From a virus: DNA of 24,643 nt. Both the position numbers and the translations under genes were made by a program. The stretch covers positions 1 to 24,643 of the IMG/VR virus record IMGVR_UViG_3300040960_002974. The stretch is one strand, 5' to 3'. The notes beneath the pieces are model-generated. The model saw nothing but the letters and a program-made list of their open reading frames with translations. It was not told the DNA's origin and did no database searches. This document shows, piece by piece, positions 7,481 through 14,543 of this stretch (within the stretch, counting starts at the first letter, position 1; each line of letters begins with the position of its first letter).

Positions 7481-7824
7481 TGGCTCAGACGACTTTAGAT
7501 TATGCTCACTATATCAGTGGCGACACTAACATCGAGCACGCAACGGTTACGATTGCAGCAGGTGAAAATGTTGCTCAGTTTACACCGTTAAAGTTTGATT
7601 CAACGAGCGGTCACTTCAAAGCAATGACTAACGCTGAATCTAATGCTCAGTATTTATCAGCGTTCGCTGTAGATGCGACAAGCGGTGCTAAATCTCACGC
7701 AGCGATCAAAGCGATTGCTATTACTCCTTCTGCAGTTAATTGGCCTGATGGTTTGGCTGAAGAGAAAAAAGAAGGTGTATTCGCTGGTACGCCAATTAAC
7801 GTGCAAGAGCAGCAAGCTGTTTAA
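7480..7824 (+). CDS. Capsid decoration protein, lambda gpD-like
   Basis: The 114-residue product has the gpD hallmarks: an N-terminal HxxG...AHAT-like strand, TPLKFD (lambda TPLMLD), an Ala-rich middle, NWPDG before EEKKEGVFAGTPI near the C-terminus (lambda LWPEA...KKRTAFAGTAISI). Trimers of gpD cap the three-fold sites of the expanded shell and stabilise it against DNA pressure. It lies between scaffold and capsid as in lambda. An intrinsic terminator follows within 30 bases, probably setting its dosage relative to the capsid gene. Confidence 0.93.
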   Translation: MAQTTLDYAHYISGDTNIEHATVTIAAGENVAQFTPLKFDSTSGHFKAMTNAESNAQYLSAFAVDATSGAKSHAAIKAIAITPSAVNWPDGLAEEKKEGVFAGTPINVQEQQAV

Positions 7825-7852
7825 TCTTTCTGCCACTGTTTTCTTAAAAGTA

Positions 7853-7878
7853 AAAGCCGCTATTTGAGCGGCTTTTTT
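7853..7878 (+). terminator. Intrinsic terminator between decoration and capsid genes
   Basis: A 9-bp perfect stem, AAAGCCGCT (7853-7861) with AGCGGCTTT (7867-7875), has a 5-base loop and six T. The capsid ribosome site GGAG begins four bases after the T run, so any transcript ending here stops just before the capsid gene. Confidence 0.88.
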
Positions 7879-7894
7879 CATGGAGTCTATTTTT

Positions 7895-8926
7895 ATGTAT
7901 AGCCCTGTTGCTACCGCAGTGTTGATTGCACTGCACCAAACGCTACCACCTCAATATGAGCCAGCGTTAAAGAAGTTCTACGTCAAAGGCATTGTCACTT
8001 TTAACACTTCAGAAGTGCTTTTCGACAAAATCAAGAAAGGCCGCAAGCTAGCTCCGCTAGTTTCACCAATGGTTTCTGGTAAACCTCAACGTGCGAAATC
8101 AGCAGTTCAACAATCCATTACGCCAGCTTACGTTAAGCCAACAGATGCAGTGACATCTGATCGCTTAATGAAACGCATGCCTGGTGAACGTCCACTGGGT
8201 GACTTAACGCCAACTCAACGTCGTGAAGCTATCATTTCAGATATGCTCATGGAGTTTGATGCATCCATTGAACGACGTGAAGAGTGGATGCTTGTTCAAA
8301 TGCTTACCACTGGTCGTGTAGTGCTTGAAGGTCCAGACTTTGAAGCAGTAGAAATCGACTATGGTCGAAGTGCTAAAAACCAAGTGACGTTGATTGGTGC
8401 TGATTGTTGGGATCAGCTGGATAAAGATACCAGCACCAAGCCTCTCGAAGACATTGAAGCTTGGGCTGATAACTGTAATTCACTGGCCGATCACGTTGCA
8501 ATGTCCAAGTCGAATTGGTCTTTGTTAAAGCAGTTTAAGTGTGTCAAAGACATCATGGATACTCGTCGTGGTTCTAAGTCTAACGGTGAGCTTGGCCCAC
8601 TTAATAACCAAGCATTTAAGTGGGTTGCAACGGTTGGTGAGTATGAAATTTATGTATCCAATGGTACGTATGAAAACGACGCTGGCGTGGATACGAAGTA
8701 CTTCCCAGATAATGGTGTTCTAGTTGGTTCATCGGCTGCTGAGATTTACATGGCTTATGGCGGTATTCAAGACGTCAAAGCGAATGCTCAGGGCATTGTT
8801 GAAACAGAGCGTTATCCGTCGAACTGGTTCCAAGATAACCCATCGGTAGAAATGCTGCAGATGCAATCAGCGCCAGTGCCTGTCATGTTTGATGCAGATG
8901 ACTTCTGTTTCGCAGCAGTGCGTTAA
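7895..8926 (+). CDS. Major capsid protein, lambda gpE-like
   Basis: The product is 343 residues from ATG 7895 (lambda gpE 341). This start is favoured over ATG 7880 because GGAG lies 9 bases upstream and MYSPVATA matches lambda MYTTAQLL in position. Readable family blocks are VSPMVSGKPQR, TPAYVKP, RRREAIIS/LMEFDASIERREEWM, VEIDYGRSAKNQVT, DTRRGSKS, YFPDNGVLVGSSAA, YGGIQDVKANAQGI, RYPSNWF and MLQMQSAPVPVMFDADDF. It forms the icosahedral shell. Terminators lie directly before and after, isolating it as a separately tuned transcript segment. Confidence 0.97.
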   Translation: MYSPVATAVLIALHQTLPPQYEPALKKFYVKGIVTFNTSEVLFDKIKKGRKLAPLVSPMVSGKPQRAKSAVQQSITPAYVKPTDAVTSDRLMKRMPGERPLGDLTPTQRREAIISDMLMEFDASIERREEWMLVQMLTTGRVVLEGPDFEAVEIDYGRSAKNQVTLIGADCWDQLDKDTSTKPLEDIEAWADNCNSLADHVAMSKSNWSLLKQFKCVKDIMDTRRGSKSNGELGPLNNQAFKWVATVGEYEIYVSNGTYENDAGVDTKYFPDNGVLVGSSAAEIYMAYGGIQDVKANAQGIVETERYPSNWFQDNPSVEMLQMQSAPVPVMFDADDFCFAAVR

Positions 8927-8945
8927 GCAAACATTTAACCCATCA

Positions 8946-8974
8946 AAAGCCGCAGTTTAGATTGCGGCTTTTTT
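8946..8974 (+). terminator. Intrinsic terminator after the capsid gene
   Basis: A perfect 9-bp stem AAAGCCGCA / TGCGGCTTT (8946-8954 with 8963-8971), 8-base loop and a six-T run. It is nearly the same stem sequence as the terminator before the capsid gene. Confidence 0.9.
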
Positions 8975-8989
8975 ATTTGGACAATACTC

Positions 8990-9382
8990 ATGGCGAAAAA
9001 AGATTTAATAGCGGTCATCCTTGGGCTTGAAAGTGATTTGAAAGCTGAAGGTGTGACGTTTGAGTCAAATAACCTGACCGAAAAGGACAACACCGAGGCT
9101 CAGATCAAAGAAGAGATCGTGCGCTTGGAAGCCTTACTGCCATCTGAAGATGATGGAGAAGGTGGATCAGGCGAAGGCTCTGGTGAAACCATAGGCCCAA
9201 CAGGCGAACAAAGTAACACTGACGTGGAAGAAGTTTGGAATATCAAGCTTAACAAAGGTGTGAACATTGAGCTTGTTGTTGATGGTAAGCGTGTCGTTCT
9301 TCAGGGTGGCAAAACACACCAGTTTGGTGCTGCTTATGCCAAAGAAATCCTAGCTAAAAATCTAGGTGTGCAAGAAGAGTAA
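8990..9382 (+). CDS. DNA-packaging protein, lambda gpFI-like
   Basis: The 130-residue protein starts MAKKDLIAVILGLESDL, close in style to lambda FI (MTKDELIARLRSLGEQL). It then has a Glu/Gly/Ser-rich acidic linker (about residues 52-75) and a small C-terminal beta domain ending GKTHQFGAAYAKEILAKNLG, equivalent to the end of FI. In lambda FI helps the terminase-DNA complex meet the prohead and raises packaging efficiency. The location between capsid and FII agrees. The acidic linker is low-complexity, so only the two ends carry family signal. Confidence 0.82.
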   Translation: MAKKDLIAVILGLESDLKAEGVTFESNNLTEKDNTEAQIKEEIVRLEALLPSEDDGEGGSGEGSGETIGPTGEQSNTDVEEVWNIKLNKGVNIELVVDGKRVVLQGGKTHQFGAAYAKEILAKNLGVQEE

Positions 9383-9389
9383 ACTTTCA

Positions 9390-9410
9390 TGGTCCTCACA
9401 TTGAGGGCCA
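9390..9410 (+). other. Short hairpin between FI-like and FII-like genes
   Basis: TGGTCCTCA (9390-9398) pairs with TGAGGGCCA (9402-9410) with one G-U wobble and a 3-base loop. No T run follows, so it is at most a weak terminator or RNA processing signal. Confidence 0.4.
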
Positions 9411-9425
9411 TTATCAGGATTTTCT

Positions 9426-9794
9426 ATGTTTGATGATTTTGACAGCCTGCTTGCGGAAGCAGATAAAGAAATTATGTCCGCTTTTGGCAATGTGGATGTA
9501 TTAGTTCAAGGCGTTGATTCGATTCGTGGGATCTTCGATGCCGAGCAGCAGATAGCAACTCTTGATAATGGTGGCAAGGTATCAACTTACTCAGCAAGAG
9601 TATCTTTGAAAGCCTCAGAAGCTAGTCACCTTGGCCGACGAACCAAGGTCGAAATTAAATTCTCTAATGGTCGCAGCGAGTTTTATCGGGTCATGGATAC
9701 CGAAGATAACAAAGACGGTGAAATGATTGCTTATCTCAAAGTAGATGGAGAGAACGCTAATGCTCAGCAACCAACATCAACTATTCGATATTGA
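9426..9794 (+). CDS. Head-tail attachment protein, lambda gpFII-like
   Basis: The product is 122 residues (lambda FII 117). It begins MFDDFDSLLAEADKEI (lambda MADFDNLFDEAIARAD). It continues with a beta-strand core containing RGIFDAEQ (lambda RGVFDDPE) and a C-terminal VMDTEDNKDGEMIAYL strand pair. FII binds the gpW-portal complex and forms the ring to which the finished tail docks. Here the tail is of P2 type, so the tail-facing surface must fit a different partner than in lambda. The end overlaps the Z-like gene by 35 bases. Confidence 0.87.
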   Translation: MFDDFDSLLAEADKEIMSAFGNVDVLVQGVDSIRGIFDAEQQIATLDNGGKVSTYSARVSLKASEASHLGRRTKVEIKFSNGRSEFYRVMDTEDNKDGEMIAYLKVDGENANAQQPTSTIRY

Positions 9795-10350
9795 TTTAGA
9801 TGAGCTTGAAGCAATCCGTAAAAGCGTAGGCGCAACACCAAAAGAAATGGTGAAAGCCTATGGTCGGGCTCTGGCGAGAACAGCGGTAACATTTAGAAAG
9901 CTTAGCTCCAAACACCTTAAAGAAGAACTGCAGGCAAAAAGTGCCAAAGTGATTCGAAACAGGTTGAAGCAGTTCAAGATAAAAGCGACAGGTAATAATC
10001 TTGATGAGCTCAAGCTTTGGTACGGTTTGAATCCGTTACCAGTGAGCTCTCTTAAAGGGCGCATTAAGCGTATTGGTACTAAGCGTTCGCCCAATGGCGC
10101 AAGCTTCTCTCCCTCATCGTCATCACTAAAGGCTGAAACTTACGATAAGGGCTTTATTGCTCGGTTGAATGGCCCTCGCTCTATCTATCTTCGAACCGGA
10201 AAAGGTAAGTGGAATATTACTGAAGCCAAGGTTGATATCAATGATGAAATTCATGTGGCGATAGAAGACGAGATTTTTAGCCTGATACCAGAGATTTTTA
10301 TTAAGCATTTCACTACAGATTTGAAAGGTCGGGTGGCGATTAGAAAATGA
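9760..10350 (+). CDS. Tail completion / minor tail protein, lambda gpZ-like
   Basis: ATG 9760 is chosen over ATG 9745 because GGAG lies about 9 bases upstream. The 196-residue product (lambda Z 192) is basic with a helical N-terminal half (MVKAYGRALARTAVTFRKLSSKHLKEEL), then RNRLKQF, LKLWYGLNPLPVS and a C-terminal strand-rich part with YLRTGKGKWNI. The family acts at the head-tail joint, where lambda gpZ is needed for tails to attach productively and position the DNA end. It is the last recognisable lambda-type gene before the P2-type tail block. It overlaps the next gene by ATGA. Confidence 0.8.
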   Translation: MLSNQHQLFDIDLDELEAIRKSVGATPKEMVKAYGRALARTAVTFRKLSSKHLKEELQAKSAKVIRNRLKQFKIKATGNNLDELKLWYGLNPLPVSSLKGRIKRIGTKRSPNGASFSPSSSSLKAETYDKGFIARLNGPRSIYLRTGKGKWNITEAKVDINDEIHVAIEDEIFSLIPEIFIKHFTTDLKGRVAIRK

Positions 10351-10925
10351 ATATCAACATGCATGAATACCACGAGGCGATTAAGAATTGGCTACAAGGC
10401 CATGAGCAGCTCTCTAGTTGGTTTAAATTGATAGATCGCTATCCAGAAGAAAGCACCAAGCTTACCACACCGTTTCTTCTCTATTCCGTTGGTGATTGGG
10501 ACAAAGACAGCGAACAACCTGCTGGTGGCCAAAAAGCATGGAATTTGAGCCTAACTTTTCATGTTGGGATCAACAATCTTGATGAAGATAATCCAGAAAA
10601 AACGGGTGCTGACTTGCAGATATTACTGCGTGATTTGGCAATGGCTGCTTGCACACATTTGGACGAATCACGATTCGATCTGAAAGGCTCTGTGGGCAAT
10701 GTCATCGTCTCATCTTGTGAGTATGATGCTCTGGCGACAGAACTGGATGAATACATTGTCTATGCAATTTCAGCCAATCAACGCTTTTTGACCAGTAACA
10801 ACCATGAGTCATTAGCGGCTCAAGAGTTTGTTACAGGCGGTGCATCAAAAGTGGGCTATTCACCGAAGATTGGTGCGGCTCATGAGGCTGATTACGAAAC
10901 GATTTATGATGAAACGGGTGAGTGA
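10347..10925 (+). CDS. Probable tail terminator / tail completion protein
   Basis: The 192-residue product has an alpha/beta composition with a strand-rich core (FLLYSVGDWD, WNLSLTFHVGIN), a helical DLQILLRDLAMAAC segment and a C-terminal VIVSSCEYDA strand. This resembles the small alpha/beta tail-terminator proteins that cap the last tube or sheath ring. It sits exactly between the lambda-type head genes and the P2-type spike gene, where lambda has U and P2 has R/S. No close family was recognised by eye; the role is inferred mainly from place and size. ATGA overlaps couple it to both neighbours. Confidence 0.55.
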   Translation: MNINMHEYHEAIKNWLQGHEQLSSWFKLIDRYPEESTKLTTPFLLYSVGDWDKDSEQPAGGQKAWNLSLTFHVGINNLDEDNPEKTGADLQILLRDLAMAACTHLDESRFDLKGSVGNVIVSSCEYDALATELDEYIVYAISANQRFLTSNNHESLAAQEFVTGGASKVGYSPKIGAAHEADYETIYDETGE

Positions 10926-11557
10926 TGTCTTTAACTGAAATTCAACGCACTCTAAGTCGGATGGAGCAGCGCATTAGCAACCTTATCCGTATAGGTCGTG
11001 TGGCTGAAGTTCAGGATTCACCACCTCGGGTCAAAGTGGAATACGACAAAGATGCCGGCGGGAAGCCAGTATTAACTGCTTGGCTTCGCTACTTTGAAGA
11101 GCGGCAAGGTTTTGTTCAAACGTGGAACCCACCCAAAGTGGGAGAGCAGTGCACCATATTATCGCCTTCAGGCGTGCTGAGAATGGGCGTAGTCTTGCTC
11201 GGTTTAAACACAACCAATAAACCTCCCATTAGCAGCGATAGCAGCGTTCACCAAATTAAGTTTGAAGATGGAAGTACCTTTGCTTTTAATCGCGCCTCTA
11301 GCCAGTGGGACATTTCATTGGGTGGCGGTAGTGCAAGCTTCAATGGTGTGATGTTCACTTTTAACGCTGATCTGTTTGTTAATGGTGACATCATTCAAGT
11401 GGGTGATTTTGACCAAGAAGGCAACATTACAACTACCGGAAATATCATCGGTAACATGGTGTCGGATTCAATTGGGTCCATGGTCGCAATTCGTACCACT
11501 TACAACGGTCATCATCACAACGCTCGTCCTGAACCACCCACTATCTTAATGAACTAG
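10925..11557 (+). CDS. Baseplate spike protein, P2 gpV-like
   Basis: I take ATG 10925 (TGATG overlap) rather than GTG 10922. At 210 residues it matches P2 gpV (211). An N-terminal helix is followed by an OB-fold-like region (IRIGRVAEVQDSPPRVKVEYD ... VGEQCTILSPSG). Then comes a repetitive beta-helix (FNADLFVNGDIIQVGDF, GNITTTGNIIGNMV) and a C-terminal tip with the HHHN motif, where P2 spikes bind an iron ion through a HxH pair. It is the membrane-piercing needle at the tail tip. Confidence 0.92.
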   Translation: MSLTEIQRTLSRMEQRISNLIRIGRVAEVQDSPPRVKVEYDKDAGGKPVLTAWLRYFEERQGFVQTWNPPKVGEQCTILSPSGVLRMGVVLLGLNTTNKPPISSDSSVHQIKFEDGSTFAFNRASSQWDISLGGGSASFNGVMFTFNADLFVNGDIIQVGDFDQEGNITTTGNIIGNMVSDSIGSMVAIRTTYNGHHHNARPEPPTILMN

Positions 11558-11574
11558 CTCTTCAGAGGCAGATT

Positions 11575-11922
11575 ATGCAAGGCATGAACAGAAAAACTGG
11601 GCGCAGGCTCAGTGGCATCGATCATCTCTGGCAAAGTGTGGAAGACATTCTGACGACTCGTATTGGTTCACGAGTGATGCGTCGAACCTATGGTAGCCGG
11701 TTGCCTGATTTGATTGATGAGCCGTTTAATGAAGACACTCGCACTGAAATGATAGCTGCAACGGTTGAAGCCATCCTTAATTGGGAGACGCGCTTCGAAC
11801 CGACGAACGTGAAGATTACTCACACTTACCTAGATGGGAAGTCTCGCATTGAAATAGATTTAACGGGTAATTACTTACCTGATGGAAATCCGATTAAGCT
11901 TGAGGGGATAGTAATTCAATGA
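11575..11922 (+). CDS. Baseplate wedge protein, P2 gpW / T4 gp25-like
   Basis: The 115-residue protein carries the typical N-terminus NRKTGRRLSGIDHLWQSVEDILTT followed by GSRVMRRTYGSRLPDLIDEP, a block conserved in P2 gpW and T4 gp25. These proteins connect the central hub to the wedges and are the point where the sheath initiates. AGAGG lies 7 bases before ATG 11575; ATG 11584 is also possible. It overlaps the J-like gene by ATGA. Confidence 0.94.
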   Translation: MQGMNRKTGRRLSGIDHLWQSVEDILTTRIGSRVMRRTYGSRLPDLIDEPFNEDTRTEMIAATVEAILNWETRFEPTNVKITHTYLDGKSRIEIDLTGNYLPDGNPIKLEGIVIQ

Positions 11923-12797
11923 TCACTGACTATTCATCATTACCACCACCTCTCGTTAAAGAGGAATTGGATTTTGAAACAGAACTACAACGCAACAAAG
12001 ACAAGCTCAAAGAGTTAGAGCCTACGTGGAATGCAGATGTTGAATCTGACACGGCAGTGAAGCTCCTAGAAGTGAATGCTTATAACTCAGTTAATGAGCG
12101 CCAGCGTGTTAATTCAGCTGCTACTTCTGTGATGTTGCCGTGGGCCAAAGGTGAAGATTTAGATGGTTTAGCAGCCAACTTCAACTTGGAAAGGGAAACG
12201 ATTCAAGAAGCAGACGATACGGTTTCACCACCTTTGGAAGAAATTAAGGAGTCTGACGAATCACTCTTTCAGCGTTGTTTTCTCGCATGGAGCAAATTAA
12301 CCAATGCTGGCACACCAAGTTCTTATGAAGCGCATGCACGAGATGCCCATCCAAAAGTTAAGGATGCGAAAGGCAAGCGAATCAAAGGTGGTACCACGGT
12401 TACTTATGTGCTTTCACACGATGGTGACGGTACGCCAACCGAAGAAATTCTGACAGCCGTAAGAACGCATCTAAGCAAAGACAATATACGCCAGCTTTGC
12501 TCTGACAATACAGTAGAAGCTGCCACCATCCAGAACTACACCATAACGGCCATTTTGGATATTCCAGAGTCTTCGCTTGAGGCAGGTGTGATTAACCAGG
12601 CATTAATCAATGTTAAAGCGTATGTTGATAAAGTTCATCACCTTGAATCACTGGTCAGTGAATCCGCATTAAATGCAGCCCTTCATATCGAAGGAGTTGT
12701 CGATGTGAATTTAGGTGATTTTGCCAACATCACGACAGATGAAAGCACAGCGCCTTACTGTACCAAGATAACGATCAGTCGGAAGGTGCAAACATGA
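11919..12797 (+). CDS. Baseplate wedge protein, P2 gpJ-like
   Basis: The 292-residue product (P2 gpJ 302) shows the conserved core LLEVNAYNSVNERQRVNSAATSVMLPWAKGEDLDGLAANFNLER near residues 50-90. The later segments ESLFQRCFLAWSKLTNAGTPSSYEAHARDA and TVTYVLSHDGDGTP are also typical. It is the wedge protein that dimerises around the hub, equivalent to T4 gp6, and changes shape when the baseplate triggers. It is coupled by ATGA on both sides to gpW-like and gpI-like genes. Confidence 0.94.
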   Translation: MITDYSSLPPPLVKEELDFETELQRNKDKLKELEPTWNADVESDTAVKLLEVNAYNSVNERQRVNSAATSVMLPWAKGEDLDGLAANFNLERETIQEADDTVSPPLEEIKESDESLFQRCFLAWSKLTNAGTPSSYEAHARDAHPKVKDAKGKRIKGGTTVTYVLSHDGDGTPTEEILTAVRTHLSKDNIRQLCSDNTVEAATIQNYTITAILDIPESSLEAGVINQALINVKAYVDKVHHLESLVSESALNAALHIEGVVDVNLGDFANITTDESTAPYCTKITISRKVQT

Positions 12798-13345
12798 GTC
12801 TTCTTCCTGCTAATGCGACCAGCTTTGAGCACTCCTTAGAGCAGGTCATGAACTCAGATATGAGCTCACCTATCAGACATCTTTGGAATCCGTTGCTATG
12901 CCCATTGGAGCTACTCTGGGTATTGGCCATCGTATTTCAGGTGGATGAATGGGATGAGAAATGGAGTGAGGCGAATAAACGTCAGACACTCATCGATGCT
13001 TATTTAGTTCATTGCTACAAAGGTACGCCAGATTCAATTAAGCGAATATTGAGGAATGCTGGCTATCCTGATGCTCGAATCGTTGAAGGTACGGGTGATC
13101 TTAATTATGACGGTACTGCTACTTACAACGGTCACTATTATTACGGATTTGAAGAAGCTTGGGCTGAATATCGAATCTACCTTCCTCGGCCAATAACCGA
13201 AGGTCAAGCAAAACAAGTCCAAAGACTAATCATCGCCACCGCACCACTGCATTGTATTCTCAAAGGTTTGCATTACGAAACTGCAGCCTTCTTGTATGAC
13301 GGAACAATCAGTTATGACGGTCAATATACATATGGAGAAACTTAG
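12794..13345 (+). CDS. Baseplate/tail protein, P2 gpI-like, with YDGT repeats
   Basis: The 183-residue product (P2 gpI 176) has the family N-terminus LLPANATSFEHSLEQVM and the segment LWNPLLCPLELLWVLAIVFQVDEWD. These are followed by RQTLIDAYLVHCYKGTPDSIKRIL. A YDGT-x2-Y-x-G-x-Y-x-YG motif occurs twice: about residues 103-118 and again at the C-terminus, 166-181. gpI sits at the wedge and connects to the tail fibre encoded next. The aromatic repeats may be part of the fibre-docking region (inference). Confidence 0.92.
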   Translation: MSLLPANATSFEHSLEQVMNSDMSSPIRHLWNPLLCPLELLWVLAIVFQVDEWDEKWSEANKRQTLIDAYLVHCYKGTPDSIKRILRNAGYPDARIVEGTGDLNYDGTATYNGHYYYGFEEAWAEYRIYLPRPITEGQAKQVQRLIIATAPLHCILKGLHYETAAFLYDGTISYDGQYTYGET

Positions 13346-14043
13346 TGGCTGATAATCATTTACCAGAAGAAGCTGTTTGGGAAAACGGCATTCGTCAGAT
13401 TGAAACTACGGACGTGGTTATAGGTGGGGTAGACGGCGTGCCTAATATAGCGCCCAAGCAATTAGCTAATAGAACCTCATTTTTAAAGAAAAAAGCTGAA
13501 GACCATGAAGGACATGAAAACCCTCATCCTCAGTATGCTAGTAAATCTAGTGTTGACGATTTGTTGGCTGAGAAAACAATAAGTGTAGATAATCTCTATT
13601 ATGCCAGAGACGAAAAACCATCAGGAACAACTAGCGGTAATACTTTAGCTGGTCAATTTAATGTCAGAGACATTAATACTGAAGTTGTCAGCAATATACC
13701 TGGGGTACTGCTCGCCAACAATCAAGTAAGCTTGCCAAAAGGTAACTATTGGATTGAAGCATTAGCACCAGTTTTTGCTGTTAGACACCACCGACTTCAC
13801 TTGTACAATGTTACTGATGGTGAATATCCCTTAAAAGGGCAAAGTGGCTTTGCTCAAAACTCAGGCAGCGCCCAACTCGCCGTAGCATCACTCTTTGGTT
13901 ATTTGTCGATACAAGAAGACAAAATAATAGAGCTTAGACATTATACGGATCAGGCCGTAGCTGGAGGATTTGGGATGTTATCTGATGATGGGTCGCCCGA
14001 AGTATTCGCAGAGTTGAAAATTTGGAGAGTAGGAAATGAGTAA
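13345..14043 (+). CDS. Tail fibre protein (short, P2 gpH-type N-terminus)
   Basis: The start is GTG 13345, overlapping the gpI stop, with GGAG about 8 bases upstream. The N-terminal half has the fibre signature IAPKQLANRTSFLKKKAEDH...NPHPQYASK, where HPQY motifs are common in trimeric fibres. The rest is strand-rich and ends FAELKIWRVG, as many globular fibre tips do. At 232 residues it is much shorter than P2 gpH (669), so the shaft is short. It would bind the host receptor and decide host range. The gene and the next look richer in A+T than the sheath gene, in keeping with exchange of receptor-binding modules. Confidence 0.85.
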   Translation: MADNHLPEEAVWENGIRQIETTDVVIGGVDGVPNIAPKQLANRTSFLKKKAEDHEGHENPHPQYASKSSVDDLLAEKTISVDNLYYARDEKPSGTTSGNTLAGQFNVRDINTEVVSNIPGVLLANNQVSLPKGNYWIEALAPVFAVRHHRLHLYNVTDGEYPLKGQSGFAQNSGSAQLAVASLFGYLSIQEDKIIELRHYTDQAVAGGFGMLSDDGSPEVFAELKIWRVGNE

Positions 14044-14455
14044 ATACGCGTTAATAAGGGAAGGTGTAGTTACGAAAATTAGTTGTAACCCATCGAGTGG
14101 CTTGATCAAGGTTCCTGAATCGGTCGTCGTGGGAATGACACAGAAGGTATTAGGATCAGATATTGTATATGTTGATGAAAACTCATCGTATAAATCAGAA
14201 CAAGTTAAAGCCAAGCGAGAATATGATTGGGCATACAACGAGTTATTAGTTGCAGATGTCGAAATTAATAAACACCTAGACTCATCTGCTGCGGCTTCTT
14301 TTTCAGAACAAGGTTGGCGTAGTTATAGAAATGCTCTAAGAGAGTATTGCTCGTCATCCATAAATGATAACGGCGATATCGAATATAAAGTAAACGATAT
14401 TTCAAATAATCATTTGACCGATGAAGCTGGACGTCCAAGTCCACCAACTAACTAA
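14036..14455 (+). CDS. Tail fibre assembly chaperone
   Basis: The 139-residue protein overlaps the fibre gene end by 8 bases. It has the common architecture of tail-fibre chaperones: an N-terminal small beta domain (YALIREGVVTKIS...) and a helical segment with AKREYDWAYNELL. The diagnostic SEQGWRSYRNALREYC motif (W..YR..LR.Y) follows, with a polar tail. Such proteins fold or trimerise their fibre and are matched to it, so the pair is exchanged as a unit. Two intrinsic terminators follow directly. Confidence 0.85.
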   Translation: MSKYALIREGVVTKISCNPSSGLIKVPESVVVGMTQKVLGSDIVYVDENSSYKSEQVKAKREYDWAYNELLVADVEINKHLDSSAAASFSEQGWRSYRNALREYCSSSINDNGDIEYKVNDISNNHLTDEAGRPSPPTN

Positions 14456-14481
14456 AGCCTGCTTACTCAGCAGGCTTTTTT
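14454..14481 (+). terminator. Intrinsic terminator after the fibre chaperone
   Basis: The stem AAAGCCTGC / GCAGGCTTT (14454-14462 with 14470-14478), a 7-base loop and a T run give a strong terminator overlapping the chaperone stop codon. Confidence 0.9.
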
Positions 14482-14493
14482 AATTCAATTCAC

Positions 14494-14522
14494 AAACCTC
14501 GCTCTGGCGGGGTTTTCTTTTT
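14494..14522 (+). terminator. Second, tandem intrinsic terminator before the sheath gene
   Basis: AACCTCGC (14495-14502) pairs with GCGGGGTT (14507-14514) with one G-U pair, a 4-base loop and a T-rich tail. It makes a tandem pair with the terminator just upstream and ends about 20 bases before the sheath start. Confidence 0.75.
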
Positions 14523-14543
14523 TCTAACCAATGGGAAACCAAC

